From JBFWNG01 sp050251195 (GTDB taxonomy: Bacteria > Bdellovibrionota_B > Oligoflexia > Oligoflexales > Oligoflexaceae): 64,000 nucleotides of DNA. This document shows positions 25,320-34,321 of this stretch, in pieces (positions within the stretch are counted from its first letter, which is position 1; every line of letters starts with the position of its first letter). Both the position numbers and the translations under genes were made by a program. Under the pieces are notes generated by a model. The model saw nothing but the letters and a program-made list of their open reading frames with translations, did no database searches and was not told the DNA's origin. Where the stretch lies: NCBI GenBank assembly GCA_050251195.1, contig JBFWNG010000009.1, forward strand, positions 96,829 through 160,828, given 5' to 3'.

Positions 25320-25661
25320 TCTCATTCGAGATCCTTCGCTTCGCTCAGTACGACGGGGCGGCACAAGCGTCACGGATGTCAGACCACATTACGAAATATC
25401 CACATGTGAGCACAGCGAAACATCCCATGCCCATGTGAGCGCAGCGAAACATCTTAAATCAATCACCTCTACCTTCTCATGCTATCGTCTCATGCTTTTT
25501 TCGCGCAGAAAGTAGCATGGGAAAATAGAGGATTTTCCGCGCGCGAAAAATAGGGGAGCTATGCTCCCCCTCGCTCCATCCACCTGAAGTGAAATGATAC
25601 ATGTAGAAAATTTTTTGGATAAGACTGTACTTGCAGAAAAACAAACTAAAACGGGAAAGGA
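25320..25661. other. Repeat-rich intergenic region
   Basis: No gene is supported here. It contains a dispersed repeat at 25328-25354, two 22-bp direct repeats differing at one base (25403-25424 and 25432-25453, core CATGTGAGC-x-CAGCGAAACATC), and a hairpin GGGGAGC-TAT-GCTCCCC near 25554-25570. The remainder is AT-rich without coding signal. Confidence 0.5.
25328..25354 (+). repeat. Dispersed GAGATCCTTCGCTTCGCTCAG repeat, single copy
   Basis: 21 bases are identical to the left arm of the inverted repeat at 36967-36993. The ending is TACGAC here and GATGAC there. Confidence 0.65.
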
Positions 25662-25844
25662 CTAAAAAACTTTGCAGCGGATGAGCTTATCTTTAGCTGT
25701 TAAGCTATTGACTATTTTAAAGAAATTGTCAGTTTCTATCAGGTCCCGAAAAATTCCGGAGAATTCTCCAGATAGATACACCCCCCCGTGTCCTTTGTCA
25801 AGGCTGCCGGAAGAAAAAACGCATTCAATCTTGTAAACATCCAA
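25662..25844 (-). CDS. Possible small protein downstream of helicase
   Basis: 60 aa beginning MDVYKIECVFSSGS, 14 bp after the helicase stop on the same strand. Composition is protein-like (GGVYLSGEFSGIFRDLIE), with no membrane segment. The ribosome site is weak and the family unknown, so this may be a chance frame. Confidence 0.35.
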   Translation of the reverse strand: MDVYKIECVFSSGSLDKGHGGVYLSGEFSGIFRDLIETDNFFKIVNSLTAKDKLIRCKVF

Positions 25845-25858
25845 AATCGTTATAGAGT

Positions 25859-27976
25859 TTAGGCTCGATTTTCGAGCCCAAGCGGCTCACGAAGAAAAAT
25901 ATCGAGGAGCGCGCGGGCGGATTGAGATAGTGCTCCCAGATCCAGCTGGCTCATTGACTGGAGATAGGTTGCCGTACGGTAGAGCAGTTGGATGAGATCG
26001 CCTTCGGCAAAGGTTCGGCCCACAGTGCGCGATTTCATCGACTGCCAATCGGCGCCTCGCGCCCATTCGCTGACGACATAACCCGCTACGGGGTTAAATT
26101 CCCTTAGCACCGGATAATGCCGCGATCCGTACGGCGGATCGTATAGGTTTGGGAACAGGTCAATAGGATAAGTCATCTCTGCCCGCTTTTCGATGGAGTC
26201 GATGTCGGCGGGGAATACGTAGTGTCTTCCTTCCTTTGGAGATTTATGTCGGGCAAGGGTAAACATCGAGACAATTTGCATGCTCTCCAGAAGATTTTCA
26301 GCGGTAATCACACCTTTGACTATCCAATCGGCCACCAAAAGGCCTCCGGCTTGAGGAAAGTAACGCGCTACCTTGCCTAGCTCCGTGAGTTTTTCTTGCG
26401 AGTCGAGACAGTCGATTCTGTGCAAGTGGTGATAAAGCGTGTTAAGGGGGTTGTCAAACGGCTGTCCGGATTTCCCCTTTCTCTCAACTATTTTAAAGTA
26501 ATCCTGCTTCTTGTTTTGAAAGGCCATGAGGCTCTTGTTGTAGAAGGTTTCACAACCTCTAATGCTGTACCCTCGTCCGATAAGGTTCAAGAGCGTGGTT
26601 GGTTCGATTTTCAAGTTGGAGCCGCACACGGGGCGTTTGGCGTTGCTGAACTTGTAGTATGATTCAGCGGACGGCCAAAGAGTAAAGCCAAAATGGTCGC
26701 TGCCGCGTCGTCCAGCGCGACCGGTCATTTGCAAAATTTCTTCGTCGGCGTATCGAGTCGGACCGCCGTCGGACGGGCGCGTTGAATCGGCGATCAATGC
26801 GGATCGCACGGAAAAGTTGACGCCCAGGCTTAAGCCCATAGTCGAAACACAATATTTCAGAAGACCCTTCTTAAGAAGAATTTCGATCGTCAGTCTATGC
26901 GCGGGCGTAAGACCCGAATGGTGGAAAGCCGCTCCGAACCGAATAATGGACGTAAGCTGCTTTTTGTTTATGAAGCGAAAGGACTTGTAGATTTCATCGA
27001 GGTTTTTGAGTTCAGCCTCGAGTTTCTTTTGTTGGTCTTCGGGGAGAGGGGGACAATGGCGTGGCAGTTCATCCGCTAAGATTTCGCATGAGCTACGATT
27101 GCCAAAATACACAATAAGAGGAGTTAGCCCAATTTCGTCCGCATGCACGGCCATTCTCGCGATCTTCGGAATCGGAATGGCGTCTCTTCGTCCGCCGCCG
27201 CCTTTTTTAATTGGTCTTGGCGGTTTGCTCACTTCGTCCGAGATCCAGTGGTCTTGAAAATAAACGAGGTTCTTCAGTGGCACCGGTCGCACAATAGTCT
27301 GAACGATAAAAGTTCTTTTGTGTCCCAAAGATTCAATCCAATGTCCGAAGTCATTGGGGTTTGCGACGGTCGCGGACAGGAGGAGCAGTTGGCAGGTTTT
27401 CGGCGAAAGGATGAGCGCTTCTTCCCAAGCGCTGCCGCGGCTCGAGTCTTGGACGTAATGATATTCGTCAAAAATAACGATGGAGCGACCCAGGTCAGGT
27501 TCCACGCCGAGCAACGAATTGCGATAGCATTCTAGAGTACACACAACGATGGGCGCGTTTAGGTTTTCCTTGGTGTCGCCAGTGGCGATGCCAACGTTCT
27601 CCTTGCCAAACGTATGGATGAACTCTCTGTACTTATCGTTGGATAAGCTTTTGACGGGAGTCGTGTAAGCTGCCCGGAAGCTCGGATTCTTCAAGTTATG
27701 GCGGAAAAAAAATTCAACTACGCGGGTTTTTCCAGCAGTAGTTGGAGCGTCCACGATGACGTTGTGGCCACGGTTGAGGTGGTCTACAGCCTCTTGCTGC
27801 CAGTCGTCGAGAAAATCCTTTTGTAAGTTCTTATTGGGGGGCGGCAGATTGAGAAAGTCTTCGAGGTAGTTAAGAGTTCGTTCTCGAAGCTTACCGGGCG
27901 AACCCGGTGAGTGAAATTTCTTTGGTCGTCCGCTTTTCTGCCTGTTTTTGAATCGTTTTGATCTTTTGTTGTACAA
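25859..27976 (-). CDS. SKI2/HelY-type DEAD/DEAH-box RNA helicase-like ATPase
   Basis: About 705 aa from a TTG at 27976 with AAGG six bases upstream. The frame is open to 28090, but that would overlap coaE by 86 bp. Superfamily 2 motifs: I DAPTTAGKT, II DEYH, III LLSATVA, VI QMTGRAGRRG. The DE-x-H box, the GRAGRRG end and the long C-terminal region fit the SKI2/Mtr4/HelY group, which unwinds RNA in surveillance or processing. The N-terminus is basic (KRSKRFKNRQKSGRPKKFHS), suitable for nucleic acid binding. It lies directly after coaE in the same operon. Target RNA unknown. Confidence 0.88.
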   Translation of the reverse strand: MYNKRSKRFKNRQKSGRPKKFHSPGSPGKLRERTLNYLEDFLNLPPPNKNLQKDFLDDWQQEAVDHLNRGHNVIVDAPTTAGKTRVVEFFFRHNLKNPSFRAAYTTPVKSLSNDKYREFIHTFGKENVGIATGDTKENLNAPIVVCTLECYRNSLLGVEPDLGRSIVIFDEYHYVQDSSRGSAWEEALILSPKTCQLLLLSATVANPNDFGHWIESLGHKRTFIVQTIVRPVPLKNLVYFQDHWISDEVSKPPRPIKKGGGGRRDAIPIPKIARMAVHADEIGLTPLIVYFGNRSSCEILADELPRHCPPLPEDQQKKLEAELKNLDEIYKSFRFINKKQLTSIIRFGAAFHHSGLTPAHRLTIEILLKKGLLKYCVSTMGLSLGVNFSVRSALIADSTRPSDGGPTRYADEEILQMTGRAGRRGSDHFGFTLWPSAESYYKFSNAKRPVCGSNLKIEPTTLLNLIGRGYSIRGCETFYNKSLMAFQNKKQDYFKIVERKGKSGQPFDNPLNTLYHHLHRIDCLDSQEKLTELGKVARYFPQAGGLLVADWIVKGVITAENLLESMQIVSMFTLARHKSPKEGRHYVFPADIDSIEKRAEMTYPIDLFPNLYDPPYGSRHYPVLREFNPVAGYVVSEWARGADWQSMKSRTVGRTFAEGDLIQLLYRTATYLQSMSQLDLGALSQSARALLDIFLREPLGLENRA

Positions 27977-28004
27977 CGTTACCTTGTGCTTGATTTTGGG
28001 AACT

Positions 28005-28637
28005 TTAATAATTCCCGGGGAATTTATCAAGCCGAAGTTTGATGGCGTGCTCAAGGTCGGGCTGAGGAATGTCCGTATCGACGAGAACATCCGCCTTCAG
28101 TCTTTTTTCTTCAAGAGAAATGGACTGACTTTCCACCATTTTTTTCGCGAGGTCGCAATCAATGTTATCTCGGGCAATAAGCCGCATGATTTGGGTTTCC
28201 GCTGAGCAGTGGGTAAGCCATATTTGCCGGAAACGATTATACTGTCCTGTTTCAAAGAGGAGGCTGGCTTCGTAAAACCACAACTTGGGCTGAGCCAAAA
28301 GTCCGTACTGCCCAAGTTCATTGAGGAGTAAGTCTCTAATAATAGGATGGGTGATGCGCTCAAGCTCGACCTTCGCGGTGGGATCCGAAAAGATTTTCTG
28401 TCGCATCGCGGGTCGGTCGAGATCGCCATTCTCATTGAGAGCGCTGGCGCCGAAATGCCCCACGATTTGTTTTAACCCGTCAGAGCCGGAAGCGACGGCC
28501 TTACGGCTGAGCTGGTCAGCGTCGACAACAAGATACCCATATTTTTTAACGATGTCGCAAACCGTGCTCTTGCCGGTTCCCGCACCCCCAGTTATCCCAA
28601 TGCCGTATTGCTTTTGAAGTGTCTTAAGGTCGCCCAT
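28005..28637 (-). CDS. coaE: Dephospho-CoA kinase
   Basis: 210 aa. Catalyses the last step of coenzyme A synthesis, phosphorylation of dephospho-CoA with ATP. P-loop GITGGAGTGKST (near residue 13), then VVDADQLSRKAV (the D-A-D substrate motif), DRPAMRQKIFSD and LERITHPIIRD, all family hallmarks. It begins 7 bp after the PEGA/TPR gene. Confidence 0.95.
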   Translation of the reverse strand: MGDLKTLQKQYGIGITGGAGTGKSTVCDIVKKYGYLVVDADQLSRKAVASGSDGLKQIVGHFGASALNENGDLDRPAMRQKIFSDPTAKVELERITHPIIRDLLLNELGQYGLLAQPKLWFYEASLLFETGQYNRFRQIWLTHCSAETQIMRLIARDNIDCDLAKKMVESQSISLEEKRLKADVLVDTDIPQPDLEHAIKLRLDKFPGNY

Positions 28638-28644
28638 TACCGTT

Positions 28645-30006
28645 TCAGAATGACAAATTAAGAGACAAAGCTAACCCTGGATTACTACTGCTATCTACAA
28701 AGGGTGTCAAAACAAAGTTGTCTTCTGGGACCTTCTCCACGTCGACGTAACGGTGATCAAGAACTTCTCCCGGGGAAAGATCCAAAGTATCCGCGCTCTT
28801 GTTGGCTGCCGGAGAAGTCATGGTGAGATAAGCCTCCAGGCTACCAATACCCCATAGACCCAAAAGAGACGCTATGGCAATTTGGTTGTTGGTTTGCTGC
28901 GTTTTGATAAAGGCCTGTGTATCCTCGCGGAATGCGGCCTTCTGCTCATCAGTAACATTGTCCCGCTTGCTGAATTCAGCTTCGTTAGCTTTGGCCTCTT
29001 CCGCGACCTGAATGCTTGTCATATAAAAGTAAATTGATGCGAGGCTGCCTCCGGTGAAGAACGCCCCCAACAGAATATCTCCGTTATAGTATTGGCCCGC
29101 TCCAAACGGTAAAAACGCCATAAGAATATTCTTGTCCGATTCTTCCTTTTTCGGACGCGGTTTGGGCGTGTCGAAGTAATCAGGCGGCGGCGGTACAGGC
29201 GTCGCATAAGGATTTTGATCCACTGCAGGAGAATCCGTCACACTGGGAGGTTGGTCGGCGACAAGTGTTGGCGGCGGCGAGTCTGGAGCTTTCGCTCCAG
29301 CAATTGCGTTGGTTTCGGCACCTTGCGGTCCCGGATTTCGTATTTCCGGCTCTGCCGCGAATAAGTCATCCGGTTGGTGCCCTAGTTCCTTTTTGGTGCG
29401 TGCGGCGACAGCTGGGTTCGGAGCAGCACGTTGAAGGTTCAACGTAAAATTATTATCCCTTTGCTTCTCAATGAGAATCCGAGTGGACCGTGGTTTGAAG
29501 TTCGGCGCTCTTACGGTCAGAACTGCCGGACCTGGTCGAGTCCTTATCTTCTCGCCGACCGACGCGACGCGTCTGTTACCGAGGAATACCGACCCGTTTC
29601 TTGCGTTGGACACCACTTTGAGCGTGGTTGCGCGAGCCGGTGCAGGCGCTTTCTTTGCCGCGTGACGGCGTTGTTCCTTAAAGAACGGAAGAATAGATTC
29701 GTCGAGGACTTCGGCAGTTGAGATCGAGATATTGGGGTTGATGGAAATCGCTGACCTAAAGCTCTGCGCAGCACCGCCTTTGTTCCCCTGCATGTATTGG
29801 ACGATACCAAGAAGCTTAAAAATCTTGGACCGTTCCGCAGGGCGCGATTCCCTTTGGGATGCCGCTGCAAGAGCCGACTCCGCGCCTTCAAAGTTGCCCT
29901 TGAGGTAAAGCGCCATCCCGTCATTGAGGGACTGGGCGAACGCGGGCACCTGTGCAGCCATAAGGCAGCAGAGAAGTGCTAAGATGTTAAAAATGCGTCT
30001 AATCAT
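28645..30006 (-). CDS. TPR and PEGA-domain envelope protein
   Basis: 453 aa. Signal peptide MIRRIFNILALLCCLMAAQVPAFA. Residues 26-105 contain TPR-like helices (ALYLKGNFEGAESALAAA). Residues 128-195 look like a PEGA domain (LKVVSNARNGSVFLGNRRVA, then GPAVLTVRAPNFKP). Then comes a Pro-rich linker and a hydrophobic segment with FLPFGAGQYYNGD, as in DUF5683-type proteins. Its start overlaps the kinase stop by 8 bp, so it is translationally coupled to the kinase. Probably a periplasmic partner or substrate in the same signalling unit (inference). Confidence 0.7.
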   Translation of the reverse strand: MIRRIFNILALLCCLMAAQVPAFAQSLNDGMALYLKGNFEGAESALAAASQRESRPAERSKIFKLLGIVQYMQGNKGGAAQSFRSAISINPNISISTAEVLDESILPFFKEQRRHAAKKAPAPARATTLKVVSNARNGSVFLGNRRVASVGEKIRTRPGPAVLTVRAPNFKPRSTRILIEKQRDNNFTLNLQRAAPNPAVAARTKKELGHQPDDLFAAEPEIRNPGPQGAETNAIAGAKAPDSPPPTLVADQPPSVTDSPAVDQNPYATPVPPPPDYFDTPKPRPKKEESDKNILMAFLPFGAGQYYNGDILLGAFFTGGSLASIYFYMTSIQVAEEAKANEAEFSKRDNVTDEQKAAFREDTQAFIKTQQTNNQIAIASLLGLWGIGSLEAYLTMTSPAANKSADTLDLSPGEVLDHRYVDVEKVPEDNFVLTPFVDSSSNPGLALSLNLSF

Positions 30007-32131
30007 TTTTAAATTCCGCGTTAAACACCATCTTTTTTGACGGTTTTTCCAAACTTATATTTCTAACAAACGACTGACCGTCAAAATCAACTTTGACGCG
30101 ATATGTGCCTTCTTCAAGACTCAGTACCGTGCTTCTTGAAGTCAAAAATAACCGTTTGGTCTTTCCCGATCCGGACAAAGGAGTAACATAGGCTTTCGCC
30201 GGAGTTTGGTTTGTTACGATTTCTAGATCGATGATTGGTGCCGATTCGTTGAGATTTGCTTTGATGCGTTTCGTTTCTCCTGAGGCTATGTCGATCTTAG
30301 CAGAATACGTTTCGTATCCGCGTCGTTTGAGCTCCAATGAGAAGGATCCCGGCTTCAGCTCGATGCCTTCACGAATGACCTTCGAATCGTTACTGACGCC
30401 TCTGGGCTTTCCGTTTATATGGATTTCGGCCGCTGGACTCGCGGAAATGAATAAGCGGGCAACGCTTGGCACTGAAGGCGACACCTTTTCAGGAGGTGGA
30501 AATTGGGGGGCCGGCGTCCTCTGCGCTACTTCGACTTTTGGAGTCTTTTCTGATTTTTCGATCTTCTTCTCTACTTTTTCAGGCCTTTGAGCGCTCTCTT
30601 GTTTTTCGACAGACGGCTTCGGCTTTTGAGCCTTTTGCAAAAAGTCGGGTAGCGACGGAATCAAAGGTTTCTTTGGTTCGGGAAGTTTTACAACTCGCGG
30701 CTGCTCGACTCTCCTCGTCTCCTTGACAACCGGGGGTGGTGGCAAAACTTTAGGCGCTGATTGCTTCGGCGCTTCCCGTGCCGGGGTGAACTCGGGTATT
30801 GGTGGGGCATCCGAACGACGTACTTGCTTCGCCTGTTCGTCACGTTTTGTTTCGGGAGGAGGTGTTTCCACTGTTGTCGTACGGTAAATAAATTGAACCG
30901 ACGCCCAGAGAGCACCGATTGCCATCGCGGCTGTCACCAGGATTCCAAAGATCAGCTTTGTCTTGTAAAGCGGTTGTTGCCTTAAATGCGTCATGCGAAG
31001 TTGGTCGAGAACGGCTGGCTTTCGCTTGGTATTTCTTGTCCCAATTCGCGTTTGTTGCGGGCGACTGTATCCGGTCGGATACGACGTTTTGGGAGCGCCG
31101 TAGTGCTGCGACGGAGGTGCGATGGGGTTTTGATGCACGAGCATTGTTGGGTCGCCGGCAACACCCTTTGCCATGGTCGGCACACTTGGTTTGGCTTGAC
31201 CAGAGTCCTCGCGACTCTTTGCATTGAACGCCCGCAAACGTTCGTCGAAGGCATAACGATTTTTGAAATAACGCTCGAGTTCGATGTGACTTTCGACAAA
31301 ACCGTTCGAGCTAAGGAAATAGTTGAGGCCCTCAATGAGTTGGCCGACTTTTTTGTGCCGTTTTGTCACTTCCTTTTGCATTCCTTTGACGATCAGATCG
31401 TTAAGGGCTTTGGGCACATTGGGAGATACTTTTTTTGGCGGCGCAAACTCGCCGATGGCGATCTTGTTGATTACGTCAGGCGTGCTTGCGCCCACGAACG
31501 GCAGAGTTCCGGTTAGAATTTCGTAGAAGAGCACGCAAAGGCTGTAAATGTCGCTTCGGTAATCAGTATCGATTCCTTTGATTTGCTCAGGCGACATATA
31601 GCTTGGCGATCCCATGAATGTGCCGGTTACGGTCAAATTGCTGTGACGCGTGTCCTTGGCGATGCCGAAATCCATTAGTTTGACTCTTCCGCCGTCAAGG
31701 ACCATGATGTTTTCCGGCTTGACGTCACGATGAACGATGCCTTTGCGATGTGCGGCATCAAGTGCCTTACATATTTCCAGAACGACAATGGTTGCCAAGA
31801 CAGGATGAAGCTGCTGTCCGCTAAACTCCTTGAGGAAGTCGGCGAGCGTTTCTCCTCGAAGTATTTCGGTGACGATCCACAGGTCAGACGAGTTCGTGCC
31901 GGAGAAGTCAAAAATTTTAGTGATATTCGGATGATCTAGACCGGAAAGAGATTTTGCTTCGAGATAAAATCGTTTTCGGATCTCGGAGTTTTGTGCGAGG
32001 TGGGGGTGCAGGATTTTGACCGCAACACGACGATCGAGCGTGAGGTCTGTCGCATCGTAGACAGACGCCATCCCTCCTTCGCCAATGACGGATTCAATGC
32101 GGTAGCGTTCGCCGATTACCTTTTTAGGCAC
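29999..32131 (-). CDS. Membrane Ser/Thr protein kinase with PEGA domain
   Basis: 710 aa with a GTG start. Eukaryote-type kinase domain at residues 8-275: IGEGGMASVY, VAVK with Lys39, HRDVKPEN at 134-141, DFG at 154-156, and GSPSYMSPEQ. It is followed by a Ser/Thr/Gln-rich juxtamembrane part, one membrane helix (about 392-416) and a long Pro/Lys/Glu-rich segment. The end carries PEGA-type repeats (VARLFISASPAAEIHINGKPRG, then a second IDLEIVTNQTPAKAYVTPL). The outside PEGA region probably senses or binds an envelope ligand while the kinase acts in the cytoplasm. It is coupled to the PEGA/TPR gene; the matching PP2C phosphatase lies 5 kb away. Confidence 0.92.
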   Translation of the reverse strand: MPKKVIGERYRIESVIGEGGMASVYDATDLTLDRRVAVKILHPHLAQNSEIRKRFYLEAKSLSGLDHPNITKIFDFSGTNSSDLWIVTEILRGETLADFLKEFSGQQLHPVLATIVVLEICKALDAAHRKGIVHRDVKPENIMVLDGGRVKLMDFGIAKDTRHSNLTVTGTFMGSPSYMSPEQIKGIDTDYRSDIYSLCVLFYEILTGTLPFVGASTPDVINKIAIGEFAPPKKVSPNVPKALNDLIVKGMQKEVTKRHKKVGQLIEGLNYFLSSNGFVESHIELERYFKNRYAFDERLRAFNAKSREDSGQAKPSVPTMAKGVAGDPTMLVHQNPIAPPSQHYGAPKTSYPTGYSRPQQTRIGTRNTKRKPAVLDQLRMTHLRQQPLYKTKLIFGILVTAAMAIGALWASVQFIYRTTTVETPPPETKRDEQAKQVRRSDAPPIPEFTPAREAPKQSAPKVLPPPPVVKETRRVEQPRVVKLPEPKKPLIPSLPDFLQKAQKPKPSVEKQESAQRPEKVEKKIEKSEKTPKVEVAQRTPAPQFPPPEKVSPSVPSVARLFISASPAAEIHINGKPRGVSNDSKVIREGIELKPGSFSLELKRRGYETYSAKIDIASGETKRIKANLNESAPIIDLEIVTNQTPAKAYVTPLSGSGKTKRLFLTSRSTVLSLEEGTYRVKVDFDGQSFVRNISLEKPSKKMVFNAEFKND

Positions 32132-32272
32132 CGAAAAATCCTTTTCCCAAAATTTCTCGCAACTTCTGCTATCCCGCTATCGGCGCTAGAGAAATTATCT
32201 TAAAGGCAGATTGTGGGGGCAAAGTCGTGCGGATTGGTAAAAAACGAAATTGGAACAAGGATGTCTTTAGTT

Positions 32273-33724
32273 TTAGAGGTCGTGGGGCATGAGATCATGA
32301 GGAGATGTATATTTTTTGAACGGGCTATAGAATCCAAGATTAGATACCCGTGCGGTGTATAGACATGCGTACTCTTCGACTTGTTTGGCAAAACGGCTTT
32401 TTTCCAACCCGACGTGCATAAGTTCCCCCCAGATTGGGTGAATGACTTTTTCCTTCGTTTTGAGGGAGTCTTTTAGCACGCGTTCGATTTCTCGAATTTG
32501 GCTCTCTTCATATTCGAGTTTTTTAGCAAGAGAATCCAAATTTCTCTGAATGGACTTAACGCGTTTTTTGTCGTTCTGGCTCTCTCCGATTTTTAATAAA
32601 TTGCGGTTCGAAGCGATTCGGGACCGGATTCGTTGCGCATTTTCATCGTAAATCTCTTTTGACGAAAGGAGGTCTTGGATCTTTTTGATTTCGGGTTGGA
32701 TTTTCTCGAGCTTTGGCAATTCGGAGTCAAGTTCCTCAACAACCAGGAGCGTTCTCCAGTTGAAAAGGCCCTTAGACCTGATGATATCCGTGTATATATG
32801 GTCACCCATATAAAGAATTTCGTCGCCCTTTTGTCCCGTTAATTCTTGGAAGAGGGTTGCGTTCCCGCCATGGTACGGTGTGTGTCGGCTCAGTACTCCT
32901 GAGTGGGGTTTGAGAAGGCCCGTATCAGGTTGAACCTCATAGAAGGGATGCGCCCCCGTGAAAAAGTTGGGTTTACCCGTTCCCACGAAAATATATTCGA
33001 AATAGTCTCTCCAGCTAGCATAGGCGTCGAGGGTGTCGTTATAGAGATACGACATGATGAAGTTCGTATATTCCCAGTGGGAGTTCGTTAACAGGAAGAG
33101 GTTCTTTCCGCCTTCGAGCAATCGAACAAGAGTTTGTACGCGGTATTTGTCTTTGTTTATGAAGGAACCTGGGTCCTTCATAACCTGGTTCTTGATGGAG
33201 CCGTCAGCATGGCTGAGGTCAATGTACTTGCGAAGGTCGGCATAAACCTCGTGGAAGGACTTTTTGATTTTTCCGGGATTCAAGCGCATGTAATCGACAA
33301 TTTCGGTGAAAAGCTGGACTTCGCTCAAAGCAAAAAAGGTGTCAATGGAGAGAAACGTATCCGCTTTGAAGCTCTCGGAATTATAAAGTTCATGACGCAT
33401 TTCCTTTGAAAGAGATTCGCGTCCGTGAAAAGCTATCTTCACGTATTTGTGAGCGTCAACCTTCAAGAGGTTTCCGCGTTTAATGTCTACTAAAAGTCCG
33501 CGTATCACAAAATTGGGGTCGAATTGGAGCTTGCTTAACTCCTCGGGGTACCCGTTATGAATAAATTTCTTCAACGTTTCGCTGAACGCCAGAGCTTCAA
33601 AGCTAGCTCTGTTGTAGGGCGCTAGCGTGTGGTCCATGTCGAATCCGATGGACTTAATGGACGCCATGTTTAAGGAGCGATTAACAAAAATGCGTTGCCA
33701 TTTTTTCAGTTTAAGAGAACTCAT
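32273..33724 (-). CDS. HAD-IG family 5'-nucleotidase
   Basis: 483 aa. Resembles cytosolic purine (IMP/GMP-type) 5'-nucleotidases of eukaryotes, a family also found in Bdellovibrio and Legionella. Motif I is DMDHTL at 29-34 (nucleophile Asp29, acid Asp31). Motif II is LFLLTNSHWEY. The motif III/IV region is ILYMGDHIYTDIIRSKG, with the two acidic metal ligands. A C-terminal coiled coil follows the core. The protein hydrolyses a nucleoside monophosphate to nucleoside and phosphate (family knowledge). It begins 3 bp after the PilZ gene. Confidence 0.9.
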   Translation of the reverse strand: MSSLKLKKWQRIFVNRSLNMASIKSIGFDMDHTLAPYNRASFEALAFSETLKKFIHNGYPEELSKLQFDPNFVIRGLLVDIKRGNLLKVDAHKYVKIAFHGRESLSKEMRHELYNSESFKADTFLSIDTFFALSEVQLFTEIVDYMRLNPGKIKKSFHEVYADLRKYIDLSHADGSIKNQVMKDPGSFINKDKYRVQTLVRLLEGGKNLFLLTNSHWEYTNFIMSYLYNDTLDAYASWRDYFEYIFVGTGKPNFFTGAHPFYEVQPDTGLLKPHSGVLSRHTPYHGGNATLFQELTGQKGDEILYMGDHIYTDIIRSKGLFNWRTLLVVEELDSELPKLEKIQPEIKKIQDLLSSKEIYDENAQRIRSRIASNRNLLKIGESQNDKKRVKSIQRNLDSLAKKLEYEESQIREIERVLKDSLKTKEKVIHPIWGELMHVGLEKSRFAKQVEEYACLYTARVSNLGFYSPFKKYTSPHDLMPHDL

Positions 33725-33727
33725 AAG

Positions 33728-34321
33728 TTACTCACCGACAAACTTGATGCCAACCTGGGCGAAGAGCTTTTGCACGTTGCTGTAGAAGAGCCGTCTATAG
33801 ACAACTTTCCCGGACACCGTGCGGACTGCTTTACCGCCTTTGACAACGGTCATTTTGCTGATTTGGAGCCCAGGTTCGAACAGTTTTGAATTTTGCGGTA
33901 CCCGCATGGATAAACCAGTCGAGGACATGTCTAGAATACTTTTTGAAAGCTTCGTCGTCTTGTCTGCAGGATTGACAAACTCTACCACAGCGGTTTCTTC
34001 CTTGAAGATCTCGCGGATTTCCTTCCTTGACTCTTGGATCGGTTGCAAACTCGTCCATGGGAATATGACGTGAACCCCGTCTGTACTTATTTTGCTGGAA
34101 CTGAACCGCGTCATTTCAAGTTGAAGGAAGAATTGTCCTGAATTGACGACTTGGGTAATGTGCTCCGGACTTATCGTATTCGCGAGGACAATGGAGGAAG
34201 CGTCCGCCCAAACAATCTTGGTTTGGAACAGTATGGGCACTTTGTCTGTCGAGAAGAATACAGGCTTTTTCTCGGCAATAAAATGCTGTACTTCTTCTAT
34301 GCTCACCGATTGGTTGGCCAT
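33728..34321 (-). CDS. PilZ-domain protein, predicted cyclic-di-GMP receptor
   Basis: 197 aa. The C-terminal half carries both PilZ hallmarks: R-x-x-x-R as RKEIR near residue 98 and (D/N)-x-S-x-x-G as DMSSTG near residue 130, followed by the usual hydrophobic strand LSMRVP. The N-terminal half (residues 1-90) is beta-rich and could be a YcgR-N-like domain. It probably binds cyclic di-GMP, possibly made by the FHA cyclase of this window, but the output is unknown. The ATG abuts the stop of the TPR-barrel gene, and the HAD nucleotidase follows after 3 bp. Confidence 0.75.
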   Translation of the reverse strand: MANQSVSIEEVQHFIAEKKPVFFSTDKVPILFQTKIVWADASSIVLANTISPEHITQVVNSGQFFLQLEMTRFSSSKISTDGVHVIFPWTSLQPIQESRKEIREIFKEETAVVEFVNPADKTTKLSKSILDMSSTGLSMRVPQNSKLFEPGLQISKMTVVKGGKAVRTVSGKVVYRRLFYSNVQKLFAQVGIKFVGE

